Below are positions 1 to 8,183 of a stretch of 64,000 bases of DNA, in pieces. Positions within the stretch are counted from its first letter, which is position 1. Each line of letters opens with the position of its first letter. The notes under the pieces are model-generated. The model saw only the letters and a list, made by a program, of their open reading frames with translations. It was not told the DNA's origin and did no database searches. Source of the DNA: Oceanihabitans gracilariae (GTDB taxonomy: Bacteria > Bacteroidota > Bacteroidia > Flavobacteriales > Flavobacteriaceae); assembly GCF_042684485.1 (NCBI RefSeq), contig NZ_JBHULM010000011.1:1612001-1676000 (forward strand), given 5' to 3'. Both the position numbers and the translations under genes were made by a program.

Positions 1-89
1 CCTTTGTTTTAAGCCTTTTGCTAATACTAATAGGCATGTATATATAAACAACTTTGCCTTAGTTGAAGCCTTGTTGTTATTGCTTATAA

Positions 90-124
90 AAAAAAAGCCA
101 TGAATATATAATTCATGGCTTTTT
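90..124 (-). terminator. Rho-independent terminator of the aminotransferase gene
   Basis: A 9-bp perfect stem (GCCATGAAT and ATTCATGGC) with a 5-base loop is flanked by A and T runs, so it can act in both directions. It lies just after the stop of the minus-strand aminotransferase gene. Bases 1-89 upstream of it show no recognisable gene. Confidence 0.8.
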
Positions 125-147
125 AAGTGTTTTATAAAAGTGCTTAA

Positions 148-1332
148 TTAGCTAACTGCTTCTTTAATTCTTTTTATAGCTTCTATAATTTGATCTTGAC
201 TTGCAGCATAAGAAATTCTAATACAGTTAGGATTACCAAAAGCTTCACCAGTTACTGTAGCAACTAAAGCTTCTTCTAATAGGTATAAAGAAAAATCTGT
301 AGCATTGTTTATTTTTTTACCTTTTAATGTCTTTCCGAAGAAAGAAGAAATATTAGGAAATACATAAAATGCTCCTTCTGGTGTGTTAGTGGTAAAACCA
401 TCGATGTCATTTAATAAATCTAGAACTAAATCTCTACGTACTTTAAATTCATCTATCATGAATTGTACTTTGCTAGGAGATTCGTTTAAAGCAGTAATTA
501 CAGCACGTTGTGCTATACAGTTTGCACCACTTGTTACTTGACCTTGTATTTTATTACAAGCACGAGCAATAGCTTCTGGAGCACCTAAATAACCAATTCT
601 CCAACCAGTCATAGCAAATGCTTTAGAAACACCATTAATAGTGATGGTTCTGTCATACATACCATCTATTTCAGCCATACTTACATGACCACCAATAAAG
701 TTTATGTGTTCGTAAATTTCATCAGAAACTACATAAATATTTGGGTGTTTTCTTAAAACTTCAGCTAGCGCTTCTAGTTCTTCTCTACTATATACAGATC
801 CACTAGGATTGCAAGGTGAAGAAAACCATACCATTTTGGTTTTTGGTGTAATAGCAGCTTCTAATTGCGCAGCTGTCATTTTAAAATCGTTTTCTATAGA
901 GGTTGCAACTTCTACAGGAACACCTTCAGAAACTTTTACTATATCACTATAGCTTACCCAATATGGACAAGGTAAAATAACTTCGTCTCCAGAGTTAAGC
1001 ATCACCATTGCTACATTATACAAGCACTGTTTTGCTCCAGTAGAAACCACAATTTGTGGTAAGGTATACGTTAAGTTGTTGTCTCTTTTAAACTTGGTAA
1101 TAACCGCTTGTTTTAACTCTACATATCCATCAACAGGAGTATATGAGTTATAGTCTTCATTAATAGCTTGTATAGCTGCTTCTTTAATAAAGTCAGGTGT
1201 GTTAAAATCTGGTTCACCAAGACTTAAACCAATAATGTCTTTTCCTTCTGCTTTTAGTTCTCTAGCTTTTGCTGCCATAGCTAAAGTGGCAGATGTAGAC
1301 ATGTTCATTATCCTTTCTGAAAGTAGGCTCAT
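148..1332 (-). CDS. Pyridoxal-phosphate aminotransferase, aspartate type
   Basis: A 394-residue class I/II (fold type I) aminotransferase, most likely transferring amino groups between aspartate and 2-oxoglutarate in the cytoplasm. Visible landmarks are the substrate loop SSPCNPSG at about 171-178, the PLP-pyridine aspartate in SDEIY (D204), the Schiff-base lysine in NGVSKAFAMTGWRIGY (K237) and the late arginine in CIRISYAAS that usually binds the substrate alpha-carboxylate. The length and the N-terminal MSLLSERI start match the Bacillus/Thermus-type (subgroup Ib) aspartate aminotransferases. It is followed by its own terminator. The desaturase gene upstream is on the same strand with only about 30 bases between them, so co-transcription is possible. 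Exact substrate preference (aspartate, prephenate or another amino acid) cannot be read from the sequence. Confidence 0.9.
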   Translation of the reverse strand: MSLLSERIMNMSTSATLAMAAKARELKAEGKDIIGLSLGEPDFNTPDFIKEAAIQAINEDYNSYTPVDGYVELKQAVITKFKRDNNLTYTLPQIVVSTGAKQCLYNVAMVMLNSGDEVILPCPYWVSYSDIVKVSEGVPVEVATSIENDFKMTAAQLEAAITPKTKMVWFSSPCNPSGSVYSREELEALAEVLRKHPNIYVVSDEIYEHINFIGGHVSMAEIDGMYDRTITINGVSKAFAMTGWRIGYLGAPEAIARACNKIQGQVTSGANCIAQRAVITALNESPSKVQFMIDEFKVRRDLVLDLLNDIDGFTTNTPEGAFYVFPNISSFFGKTLKGKKINNATDFSLYLLEEALVATVTGEAFGNPNCIRISYAASQDQIIEAIKRIKEAVS

Positions 1333-1363
1333 TGTAAATTGTTATTTATGGTACTATTATTAA

Positions 1364-2458
1364 TTATGCCATACTAGGTTTTTGACCTAGTACCTTTAAT
1401 TGTTTATAATGTTCTGCTATTGCTGTCCAAATTGAGTTGTACTCGTTGTAAGGTAAGCTAAATTCATGTGCGGTTTCTTTAACAATTTTTGCTATGTTTT
1501 TGTAGTGAACATGGCTAATATGAGAAAATAAATGATGCTCTACTTGTCTGTTTAATCCTCCAGTATAGAATTCTACTAACCAACTTTTTGGAGAGAAATT
1601 AGAAGTAGTAAATAATTGGTGAATAGCCCAAGTGTTTTTCATGTTACCATTTTCATCAGGTACAGGCATTTCTGTATTTGGCATTACGTGTGCTAATTGA
1701 AAAATAACACTAAGAATAATTCCTGCAGTATAGTGCATGATTAAAAAGCCAATTAAAACTTGCCACCAAGTGTAGCCTAATGCTAAAGGTAAAACTACCC
1801 AAATAGAATAGTAAATTATTTTACCAATGATTAATTTGGTCCATTGTGTAGCTGGTTTAGGAAAATCACCATAAGATAATTTTCTTTTTAAGTACACATA
1901 GGTTTGTTTAAAATCTGTGGTAATTGCCCAGTTTACAGTTAATAAACCATATAAGAAAAAGGCATAATATTTTTGGTATTGGTGAATTTTTAACCATTTT
2001 GAATGTTTAGAAAAACGAATAATTCTTCCAGCATCAATGTCTTCATCATGTCCTTGAATGTTGGTGTACGTGTGGTGTAAAACATTGTGTTGTACTTTCC
2101 AGTTGTAATCGTTACCAGCTAGAATATGTATGCTACTTCCCATTAATTTATTTACCCATTTTTTACTAGAAAATGAACCATGGTTTGCATCATGCATTAC
2201 ATTCATACCTACTCCTGCCATACCTATACCTATAACCATCATAGATATAATTTGTAGCCAAGTTGGCATGTCAATAGTTAATAGTAATACTAAAGGACCA
2301 AGTAATAATGTAAACATTATAATGGTCTTAATGTATAGTTTTGTGTTACCTGTTTTTTTAATGTTATTTTCTTTAAAATAGTTGTTAACACGCTTGTTTA
2401 GTGTCCTGAAAAATTTTGCAGAATCTGTTCTTGAAAAGGATATTGTTTGTTTTGTCAT
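1364..2458 (-). CDS. Membrane fatty acid desaturase (acyl-CoA/acyl-lipid type)
   Basis: An integral-membrane di-iron desaturase of about 364 residues that introduces double bonds into acyl chains, probably for membrane fluidity. All three histidine boxes are present: HDANH, HNVLHH and QVEHHLFSH. Hydrophobic segments occur in pairs before and between the boxes, as in the FADS/linoleoyl-CoA desaturase group. No cytochrome b5 domain is fused to either end, so electrons must come from a separate carrier. The reading frame opens 15 codons earlier (2503), but the inner ATG at 2458 gives the usual family N-terminus (MTKQTISFSRTDSAKFF), and a minus-strand TAnnTTTG box lies about 55 bases upstream of it. 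Regiospecificity is not deducible. Confidence 0.9.
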   Translation of the reverse strand: MTKQTISFSRTDSAKFFRTLNKRVNNYFKENNIKKTGNTKLYIKTIIMFTLLLGPLVLLLTIDMPTWLQIISMMVIGIGMAGVGMNVMHDANHGSFSSKKWVNKLMGSSIHILAGNDYNWKVQHNVLHHTYTNIQGHDEDIDAGRIIRFSKHSKWLKIHQYQKYYAFFLYGLLTVNWAITTDFKQTYVYLKRKLSYGDFPKPATQWTKLIIGKIIYYSIWVVLPLALGYTWWQVLIGFLIMHYTAGIILSVIFQLAHVMPNTEMPVPDENGNMKNTWAIHQLFTTSNFSPKSWLVEFYTGGLNRQVEHHLFSHISHVHYKNIAKIVKETAHEFSLPYNEYNSIWTAIAEHYKQLKVLGQKPSMA

Positions 2459-2512
2459 CTTGTTACTTTTTACTGTATTGAAGCTTAAAAATATAAGTAT
2501 CAATTATCGCTC

Positions 2513-2520
2513 CAAAGATA
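2513..2520 (-). promoter_or_regulatory. Predicted -7 element for the desaturase gene
   Basis: CAAAGATA on the plus strand reads TATCTTTG on the minus strand, an exact match to the Bacteroidota -7 consensus TAnnTTTG. No good -33 TTG was seen at the normal spacing. Confidence 0.45.
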
Positions 2521-2576
2521 ATTAATATTGATGTGCATCTTAATAAATTTTTCATAAAAATGCACAATAATTTCTC

Positions 2577-2584
2577 TACTTTTG
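2577..2584 (+). promoter_or_regulatory. Predicted -7 element for rsmG
   Basis: TACTTTTG matches TAnnTTTG exactly and ends 17 bases before the rsmG ATG, giving a short leader. No clear -33 element. Confidence 0.5.
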
Positions 2585-2601
2585 TGCAAAATTAAAATAT
2601 T

Positions 2602-3231
2602 ATGCAGTTACTTCTTAAGTATTTTCCAAACCTAACAGAAGATCAGATAGATAAGTTTACTAAGCTAGAGGCTTTGTACCAAGATTGGAATTTAAAAATT
2701 AATGTGGTTTCAAGAAAAGATATTGATGAACTGTATTTACGTCATGTTCTTCATTCTTTAGCCATTGCTAAGGTGATAGAATTTAAACCTAACACTAAAA
2801 TAATGGATGTTGGTACAGGAGGAGGTTTTCCTGGAATACCTTTAGCAATTTTGTTTCCAGAATGTTCTTTTCATTTGGTAGATAGCATCAATAAAAAACT
2901 AAATGTAGTTAGAGAGGTTGTAGATGGTTTAGGTTTAGAAAACGTAAAAACAACACATTGTAGAGTAGAAGAAATTAAAGATACTTATGATTTTATTGTA
3001 AGCAGAGCTGTTGCTGCAATGCCAACTTTTGTGCATTGGGTAAAAGGTAGAGTTGCTAAAAAACAAAACCACACACTTAAAAATGGTATTATTTATTTAA
3101 AAGGAGGTGATTTAGCCGAAGAGCTTCAAGACTACCCAAAGGCAACTATATATAATATTTCAGATTTTTATTCTGAAGATTTTTTTGAAACTAAAAAAGT
3201 GGTGCATTTACCACTAAAATTTAAAGGTTAA
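2602..3231 (+). CDS. rsmG: 16S rRNA (guanine-527-N7)-methyltransferase RsmG
   Basis: A 209-residue cytoplasmic methyltransferase that forms m7G527 in 16S rRNA using S-adenosylmethionine. The SAM-binding motif MDVGTGGGFPGIPLA sits at about 68-82. The preceding YLRHVLHSLA and the later FIVSRAVA segments are family signatures, and the length equals the usual 205-215 residues. It stands alone between a divergent desaturase gene and a convergent secreted-lipase gene and has its own promoter-like box and a terminator hairpin just after the stop. In other bacteria loss of RsmG gives low-level streptomycin resistance; nothing here suggests that it is defective. Confidence 0.95.
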   Translation: MQLLLKYFPNLTEDQIDKFTKLEALYQDWNLKINVVSRKDIDELYLRHVLHSLAIAKVIEFKPNTKIMDVGTGGGFPGIPLAILFPECSFHLVDSINKKLNVVREVVDGLGLENVKTTHCRVEEIKDTYDFIVSRAVAAMPTFVHWVKGRVAKKQNHTLKNGIIYLKGGDLAEELQDYPKATIYNISDFYSEDFFETKKVVHLPLKFKG

Positions 3232-3253
3232 TTAAAACAATATTCTGTTTCAT

Positions 3254-3288
3254 AAAAAAAGCGCTTCTAGTTTAGAAGCGCTTTTTTT
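3254..3288. terminator. Bidirectional terminator between rsmG and the lipase gene
   Basis: A perfect 9-bp stem (GCGCTTCTA and TAGAAGCGC, 3261-3281) has a 3-base loop, an A run before it and a T run after it. It lies between two convergent genes and can serve both. Confidence 0.9.
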
Positions 3289-3306
3289 TGTAGGTAGTAT
3301 ATTATA

Positions 3307-5682
3307 TTACTTTACCACAAACTTGGTTTTTAAGTTTTGGTTTTCTGTAGTTTCAATATTTAATATATATAAGCCAGAAGCAATATGTAAAGGTATGTTT
3401 GTTCTTTCGTTTAACGTGATTTGCGTATTGTAAACCATTTTTCCTGTTACATCTATAATTGTAATTTTTGCATTTTCATAGGTTTCTGTACTTAAAATGT
3501 TTAAACCGTTATTAATTGGGTTTTGCTCTAGTTTGATACTGTTTTGCATTTTAGCATCTGTAGAAAGTGTTTCTTGAAATATTTCATATAAAGCAAAAGC
3601 TACGTTTCCTTGGGTTAAAGTAACATGTGGCTCGTTTACTGTTGGCATGTACCAAGCATCAAAAGGAGTTGTGCTTGTGGTAGCTCTGCTAGTAGTAATT
3701 CCTGAAGGTGTATGAAACCAATTTATTTCATTATTAGTAATTTCAAAAGCCATAGCGCTTACGCTTGGTATAAAATTAAAGTGGTCTGTGTTTAATGAAC
3801 CTAAAAAATCACCAACTAAACCATCTGTAGCTAATTCTTCGGTTAACTTTAATATATCAAACAAGCCTCCAGAAGCAGCATCAATTCCGTTAGAGTAGGT
3901 AAAAGCGGTAGAGTTTGCATTATTTTCTCTATCATTAGCTAAAGGAAACCACCATGAAAAATCTAAATGTACTTTACTGGTTTGTACTTGTGTTCCTGCG
4001 TAAGGTGTAAAGCGCGTGTCTACCTTTAATTCTGCTCCAGTCATTACATCAATATCTGCATCTAGAATTTTGCTACCAGGAAGCAAATCATTGCTGTTAT
4101 TGGTATTGTCTGGGTAACGACTATTGTTTCCGCTTCCGTTTATAATAGATACATTTCTGGTTAACTCAGGATAACCAGAGGTAGTAAGATTGTTTAAATT
4201 GGTGTAAAAAATGTTTTTAAAAGCATGTGCTCTTGGTGTTGCTAAACTATTATTAAAAGTTACACCATCACTATTAGTAATATGTGGTTCAAATTGATCG
4301 GTTAACATTTGTCTAGCAGCAGGAGAGGTTAGCATACCATCAATAATGGGTTGTAGTTCTTCTACGTTTTGATCTCCTAGTACCCAAAAATCGTCTAAAC
4401 CAAAGGCAAGAAAGTTAAATTGGTGTTGAAAACCAATAGGAACGTTTGCTCCATGATGAGGTGCATCAAAAGAAATCCATAATCTAGTTTCATGATTCAT
4501 ATTCGCATTTTCCATATAGTTTAATGCGTATCTTGAAATTAAACCTCCCATACTTGGCCCAATCACTACGTTTTGAGCTGTACCTACTTTTTGCATGTTT
4601 ATAAGGTTTATTAATTCTACCAATAGCATAGCGTTTCGTTCTATAAAATCTGAACCTCCATCAATAACTTGATTGTCTGCTGCTCTTGTATATACAGGGA
4701 AATTTAAGTACACAACATCAAAACCTTCTTCTTTTACTAAAGTTTCTAGGTTTGAGGTTGTGCCATTATCATCAAAATCTAATAGTTCTTGCAATCCAGT
4801 AATATCTCTGCCATCTCCAGGATCAAATCCGTCTACTAAAAAAATAGGTTTGTCAAGTATGTTGTCGTTGCTTAAAAATATTTCGTATTCTCCAACACCA
4901 GGATATGAAGTGCTTTCACCATAAGCAGATAGGTTAGGAGTAATGCTTGATGTAAAGGTTGCAACTTCTCTGTTGTATAAATTACTTAAATCTTGGTTAG
5001 CGTATTTAATTTCAATAGTAGAGGTTCTAGAAACTAACTCGCCTGAATCTAATGTTAAATTAAAGCGTATTGTTTTTTTTCCTTCTTCTTCATATAAAAC
5101 GGTAATGTTTTGATCAAGAGGTATGGTTCTAAAACCTTCTCCATCGTTAAAATCTACTGTGATTTTAGTAATGCTGTTATTGGTAGTATTAAAAATATTA
5201 GAGCTGTTTAAACGAAAAGTGGTTTGTAGTCCTTTTGTTTTTTTTCGAAGAGGAGCAGCAATGGTTATGCTCTTTTTTTCAAAAATAGGTGTTTCGGTAT
5301 CTGTTCTTAATACGTAGCCTTGTGCATCAACAGTTACTGTATTGTTTTGCATTGCAGTATCTGTTATAGATTCAAATTCACTATGTAGAATTGCTAAAGG
5401 AATTGCTTTAGTAAAATAACTTTGTTTGGTTTGTTCTTTTAGGCTTTGTAGTGGTAGAAGGCGTTCTTGTAAATCTCCTTGCGCAATGGTTTTATAGGCT
5501 TGATAAAATTGAAAGTGGTTTATTTTTTTTTGATTGTAGTTTGTAATATCCTCTGCTAATTGGTTTTGTGTTAAAACCGAAGTTTCCATGTCTGAAGTGT
5601 CAAACTTTTGAAAAGCTTTTTTTTGTTGTGCACATAATGAGATACTTAAGAGGGTAAATACTAGGAAATAGAATTTTTTCAT
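3307..5682 (-). CDS. T9SS-exported alpha/beta-hydrolase (esterase/lipase-like)
   Basis: A 791-residue secreted protein. An N-terminal signal peptide (about 1-18, ending LCAQ) is followed by roughly 250 residues of unassigned, probably beta-rich sequence. The hydrolase domain starts near KPIFLVDGFDPGDG (about 278-290). Its nucleophile elbow GPSMGG (375-380, Ser377) fits the G-x-S-x-G lipase motif, and DAPHHGAN downstream recalls PGAP1/lipase family members. The last 75 or so residues form a T9SS type A sorting domain, ending in a basic KTKFVVK tail after an ASGLYILNIET strand. It should cross the inner membrane by Sec and the outer membrane by the type IX system. The natural ester substrate is unknown. 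The gene stands alone between terminators. Confidence 0.8.
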   Translation of the reverse strand: MKKFYFLVFTLLSISLCAQQKKAFQKFDTSDMETSVLTQNQLAEDITNYNQKKINHFQFYQAYKTIAQGDLQERLLPLQSLKEQTKQSYFTKAIPLAILHSEFESITDTAMQNNTVTVDAQGYVLRTDTETPIFEKKSITIAAPLRKKTKGLQTTFRLNSSNIFNTTNNSITKITVDFNDGEGFRTIPLDQNITVLYEEEGKKTIRFNLTLDSGELVSRTSTIEIKYANQDLSNLYNREVATFTSSITPNLSAYGESTSYPGVGEYEIFLSNDNILDKPIFLVDGFDPGDGRDITGLQELLDFDDNGTTSNLETLVKEEGFDVVYLNFPVYTRAADNQVIDGGSDFIERNAMLLVELINLINMQKVGTAQNVVIGPSMGGLISRYALNYMENANMNHETRLWISFDAPHHGANVPIGFQHQFNFLAFGLDDFWVLGDQNVEELQPIIDGMLTSPAARQMLTDQFEPHITNSDGVTFNNSLATPRAHAFKNIFYTNLNNLTTSGYPELTRNVSIINGSGNNSRYPDNTNNSNDLLPGSKILDADIDVMTGAELKVDTRFTPYAGTQVQTSKVHLDFSWWFPLANDRENNANSTAFTYSNGIDAASGGLFDILKLTEELATDGLVGDFLGSLNTDHFNFIPSVSAMAFEITNNEINWFHTPSGITTSRATTSTTPFDAWYMPTVNEPHVTLTQGNVAFALYEIFQETLSTDAKMQNSIKLEQNPINNGLNILSTETYENAKITIIDVTGKMVYNTQITLNERTNIPLHIASGLYILNIETTENQNLKTKFVVK

Positions 5683-5774
5683 AATATATATTTAAGGATG
5701 GATTAGTTGATTTAAATATATAAACTTCTCTTGTTGTTTTTCTAGTTTTGTAGTAAAATTCGGATAAAGTGTAT

Positions 5775-5815
5775 AAAAAAACCTTTAAAATGATAAAATT
5801 TTAAAGGTTTTTTTA
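5775..5815 (-). terminator. Terminator after the tlpA-like/DUF6029 operon
   Basis: A hairpin with arms AAAACCTTTAAAA and TTTTAAAGGTTTT and a short loop, flanked by A and T runs, lies about 20 bases past the stop of the minus-strand DUF6029 gene. Confidence 0.8.
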
Positions 5816-5834
5816 AGAATTTAGTATGTTTTTT

Positions 5835-7535
5835 TTAGAAAGATGTAGTTAAGTTCATGGTTAATCCTGTTGCTTCAGGAACAAAACGACAAACACCACC
5901 AACACAAACAAGTCCAGCACGTTGACGACCATAATTAAGTCCTATGCGTGTAGCTCCTTTGGTAAAGCTACCTCCAAAATTATAATAGTCTGTTTTTTCG
6001 GTGTCTTTATCTGTTCCTTTATTGTAGATGTCATTGATATAGATTGAAAATTTAGAGTTGAAATTGTACTCAATAGTTCCACCAATCCAATCGTGGTCAT
6101 CAGAATTAGACCATAGTTTTTGAGCTTCTACCCTAAAAGATTTTCCTTTACCAAGTTTATAAGTAGATTCTGCAACAAGAATATTTGTTTTAATAGTTTC
6201 AGCAGAAAAAATACTTAGCATTTCTTTTTGGTTGGCATATTGGTTTACATAATAAAAAATAGAGCTTAATTTTTTGTTCCATTTTTTACGTACTTCTAAA
6301 CTTATATCAGAAAAATATTTACTACCAAAACCTAAAAAGTCCATATCGTAATCTAGGTTTTCAAAATCGGTATTAATATCTCCTTTAAGTCCAGCCCAAT
6401 AGGATGCATTAACAGCTATTTTAGTACCATATTTACCTCCTAATGGTGTGTTTTTCTTTATTTTATAATACATATCTATTTGTCCGCCAATTTCTCCAAC
6501 TTTAAATATTCCAGCATCATAAGTGTAATTTACAACGCCTTGAGGTTGGTACACAAAAATATTGGTTAATAGGTAGTCATGCTGTTTGGTTAAAGCAGGT
6601 ATAAAGTTTACAATGTTTTCAAAATATATATTTCCGGCTGTTTCTCTATCTGAGTAAAAACTCATGTTTTCAAGTCGTCTAAAAGTAGCGTCAAGACCAA
6701 AACCTGATTTTGAATAACCAGCATTAAATAAAAGAGCGTTTCCGTTTTTAACAAAATCATCAGGAAAAATGTTGGTGTTGTTGATGTTTTGTACAATTAA
6801 ATCTTCTCCTTTAGTTACGTATTCTACACTAGAGTAAAAATTGTTATGACTAAAATCTAAACTTCCAGAAAAGGCATTAGTAAGTTCGTTAAATTCTGGG
6901 TCAATGATATCTGTGGCTTCTTTTCTACCAACATAGCTTACGTCAAGGCTAAGGTTTGTTTTTTCAAATTTTAAAGCATTAGAAACATCAAATACAGTAT
7001 TGAATCCAAAAAGTTCTCCTTCAGAAAGGTCAAAGCCAACACGTTGTTTACCATATAAAGCAGTAAGAGAAAGAAAGTCTGTAGGGTTGTAATTAACCTT
7101 ACCTCCAAATAGTGCATTGTTTATACCTAATTGTCTGTCTTCCCAGTTTCTTAATATTAATCCACTTCCAAATTGTGCATAATAATGTCCTACAGATACG
7201 TCAAATTTAGAGTTTTTGTAGTTTAATGAGTAAGTACCAATATTAGTACCTTCAAAATTTGGAGAATAATTTAGTAATGCAAAAGGCTCATAAGATTCTA
7301 CTTGAACAGAAGCAGTGAAGTTTTTTAAAAAAGTGTAATCTAATTTTAAATAGTTATTAAATCTTATGTGTTCATCACCATCATTATTTACACCATCAAA
7401 AAAAGAGCCTGTTTTTTTGTCGTCATTATACCAAGCTCCATTACTTTCAAGACCAATAGTTAAATTGTCAATTAATTGGGCGAACATAAATTTTCCTGAA
7501 ATACAGAAAACGAGTACTAGTATTATTTTTTTCAT
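5835..7535 (-). CDS. DUF6029 family protein, probable outer-membrane beta-barrel
   Basis: A 566-residue protein with a signal peptide (about 1-19, ending FMFAQ). The rest is made of alternating amphipathic strands rich in aromatic and Asn/Asp residues, with repeated short turns such as NYSPNFEG and GLNYGRQRAG, and it ends TGLTMNLTTSF with a terminal phenylalanine. That pattern is typical of outer-membrane beta-barrels. I recognise it as the DUF6029 family of Bacteroidota, whose function has not been established. It lies 45 bases after a TlpA-like thioredoxin gene on the same strand and shares that gene's upstream region with a divergent Omp28-like lipoprotein gene. Near the end, VCVGGVCRF carries two cysteines four residues apart that could form a disulfide, which fits a neighbour that handles thiols. 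The barrel call is inference from composition. Confidence 0.7.
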   Translation of the reverse strand: MKKIILVLVFCISGKFMFAQLIDNLTIGLESNGAWYNDDKKTGSFFDGVNNDGDEHIRFNNYLKLDYTFLKNFTASVQVESYEPFALLNYSPNFEGTNIGTYSLNYKNSKFDVSVGHYYAQFGSGLILRNWEDRQLGINNALFGGKVNYNPTDFLSLTALYGKQRVGFDLSEGELFGFNTVFDVSNALKFEKTNLSLDVSYVGRKEATDIIDPEFNELTNAFSGSLDFSHNNFYSSVEYVTKGEDLIVQNINNTNIFPDDFVKNGNALLFNAGYSKSGFGLDATFRRLENMSFYSDRETAGNIYFENIVNFIPALTKQHDYLLTNIFVYQPQGVVNYTYDAGIFKVGEIGGQIDMYYKIKKNTPLGGKYGTKIAVNASYWAGLKGDINTDFENLDYDMDFLGFGSKYFSDISLEVRKKWNKKLSSIFYYVNQYANQKEMLSIFSAETIKTNILVAESTYKLGKGKSFRVEAQKLWSNSDDHDWIGGTIEYNFNSKFSIYINDIYNKGTDKDTEKTDYYNFGGSFTKGATRIGLNYGRQRAGLVCVGGVCRFVPEATGLTMNLTTSF

Positions 7536-7580
7536 TTAGTTAGTTTGTTGTTGTGTGTTTTAGTGAGGAAGGTTTGTGTT

Positions 7581-8063
7581 TTACTTAGAGTGTTCTTGAA
7601 TAATTTCGTATAATTCATCTTCAGCTCCAGGAGAATAACCACTATGTCTGTAAACTATTTCGCCATTTTTTACAACTACAATATGTGGTAAAGTAGATAT
7701 GTTTAGAGCGCGTTTAAATTCTTGATTTTTGTCTAGTAGAATAGTGTATTCCCATCCTTTTCCATTAATCATTGGTTTTACTCTTTTTTGAGTTCTTGAA
7801 TCATCAGTAGAAACAGCAATAATTTCTACTTGTGTTTCTTCTTGCCATTCGTCATACACTTCGCTTATAGTATCTAGCTCGTTAACACAAGGTACGCACC
7901 AAGTAGCCCAAAAGCTAAATACTTTAACTGTATCTGAGTTTGCAATTTCGCTTACGTTAACAACGGTTCCATCTAGAGATTTTAAATCAATATTAGGTAT
8001 GGTTTGAGAAAATAAGGTAGAAGAAAATAGTAGTAATGTTAGAAGAATAGTAGTGTTTTTCAT
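7581..8063 (-). CDS. TlpA-like periplasmic thiol-disulfide oxidoreductase
   Basis: A 160-residue exported thioredoxin-fold protein. A signal peptide (about 1-20, ending TLFSQ) is followed by the domain with active-site WCVPC (C56 and C59) inside FWATWCVPCVNEL and the cis-proline loop STLPHIVVV. It probably reduces or exchanges disulfides in the periplasm. It is the first gene of a minus-strand pair with the DUF6029 barrel protein, and its start lies 120 bases from that of a divergent Omp28-like lipoprotein that has its own WCGYC motif. The length is normal for single-domain TlpA/ResA relatives. Partner proteins and the direction of electron flow are not shown by sequence. Confidence 0.88.
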   Translation of the reverse strand: MKNTTILLTLLLFSSTLFSQTIPNIDLKSLDGTVVNVSEIANSDTVKVFSFWATWCVPCVNELDTISEVYDEWQEETQVEIIAVSTDDSRTQKRVKPMINGKGWEYTILLDKNQEFKRALNISTLPHIVVVKNGEIVYRHSGYSPGAEDELYEIIQEHSK

Positions 8064-8183
8064 AATAAATTTTTAATTGTAAAGTAAAATAAGATTTAAG
8101 GTAATAAAAGCGCAATATTAATACCAAAATTATAAAAATGTGCTATATTTATCGAAAATTTTTTAATAACCTAAACCTTCTTT

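Noticed and set aside
2459..2503. Longer N-terminus for the fatty acid desaturase
   Set aside because: The 15 extra codons do not resemble the family start, and the promoter-like box at 2513-2520 would leave almost no leader.
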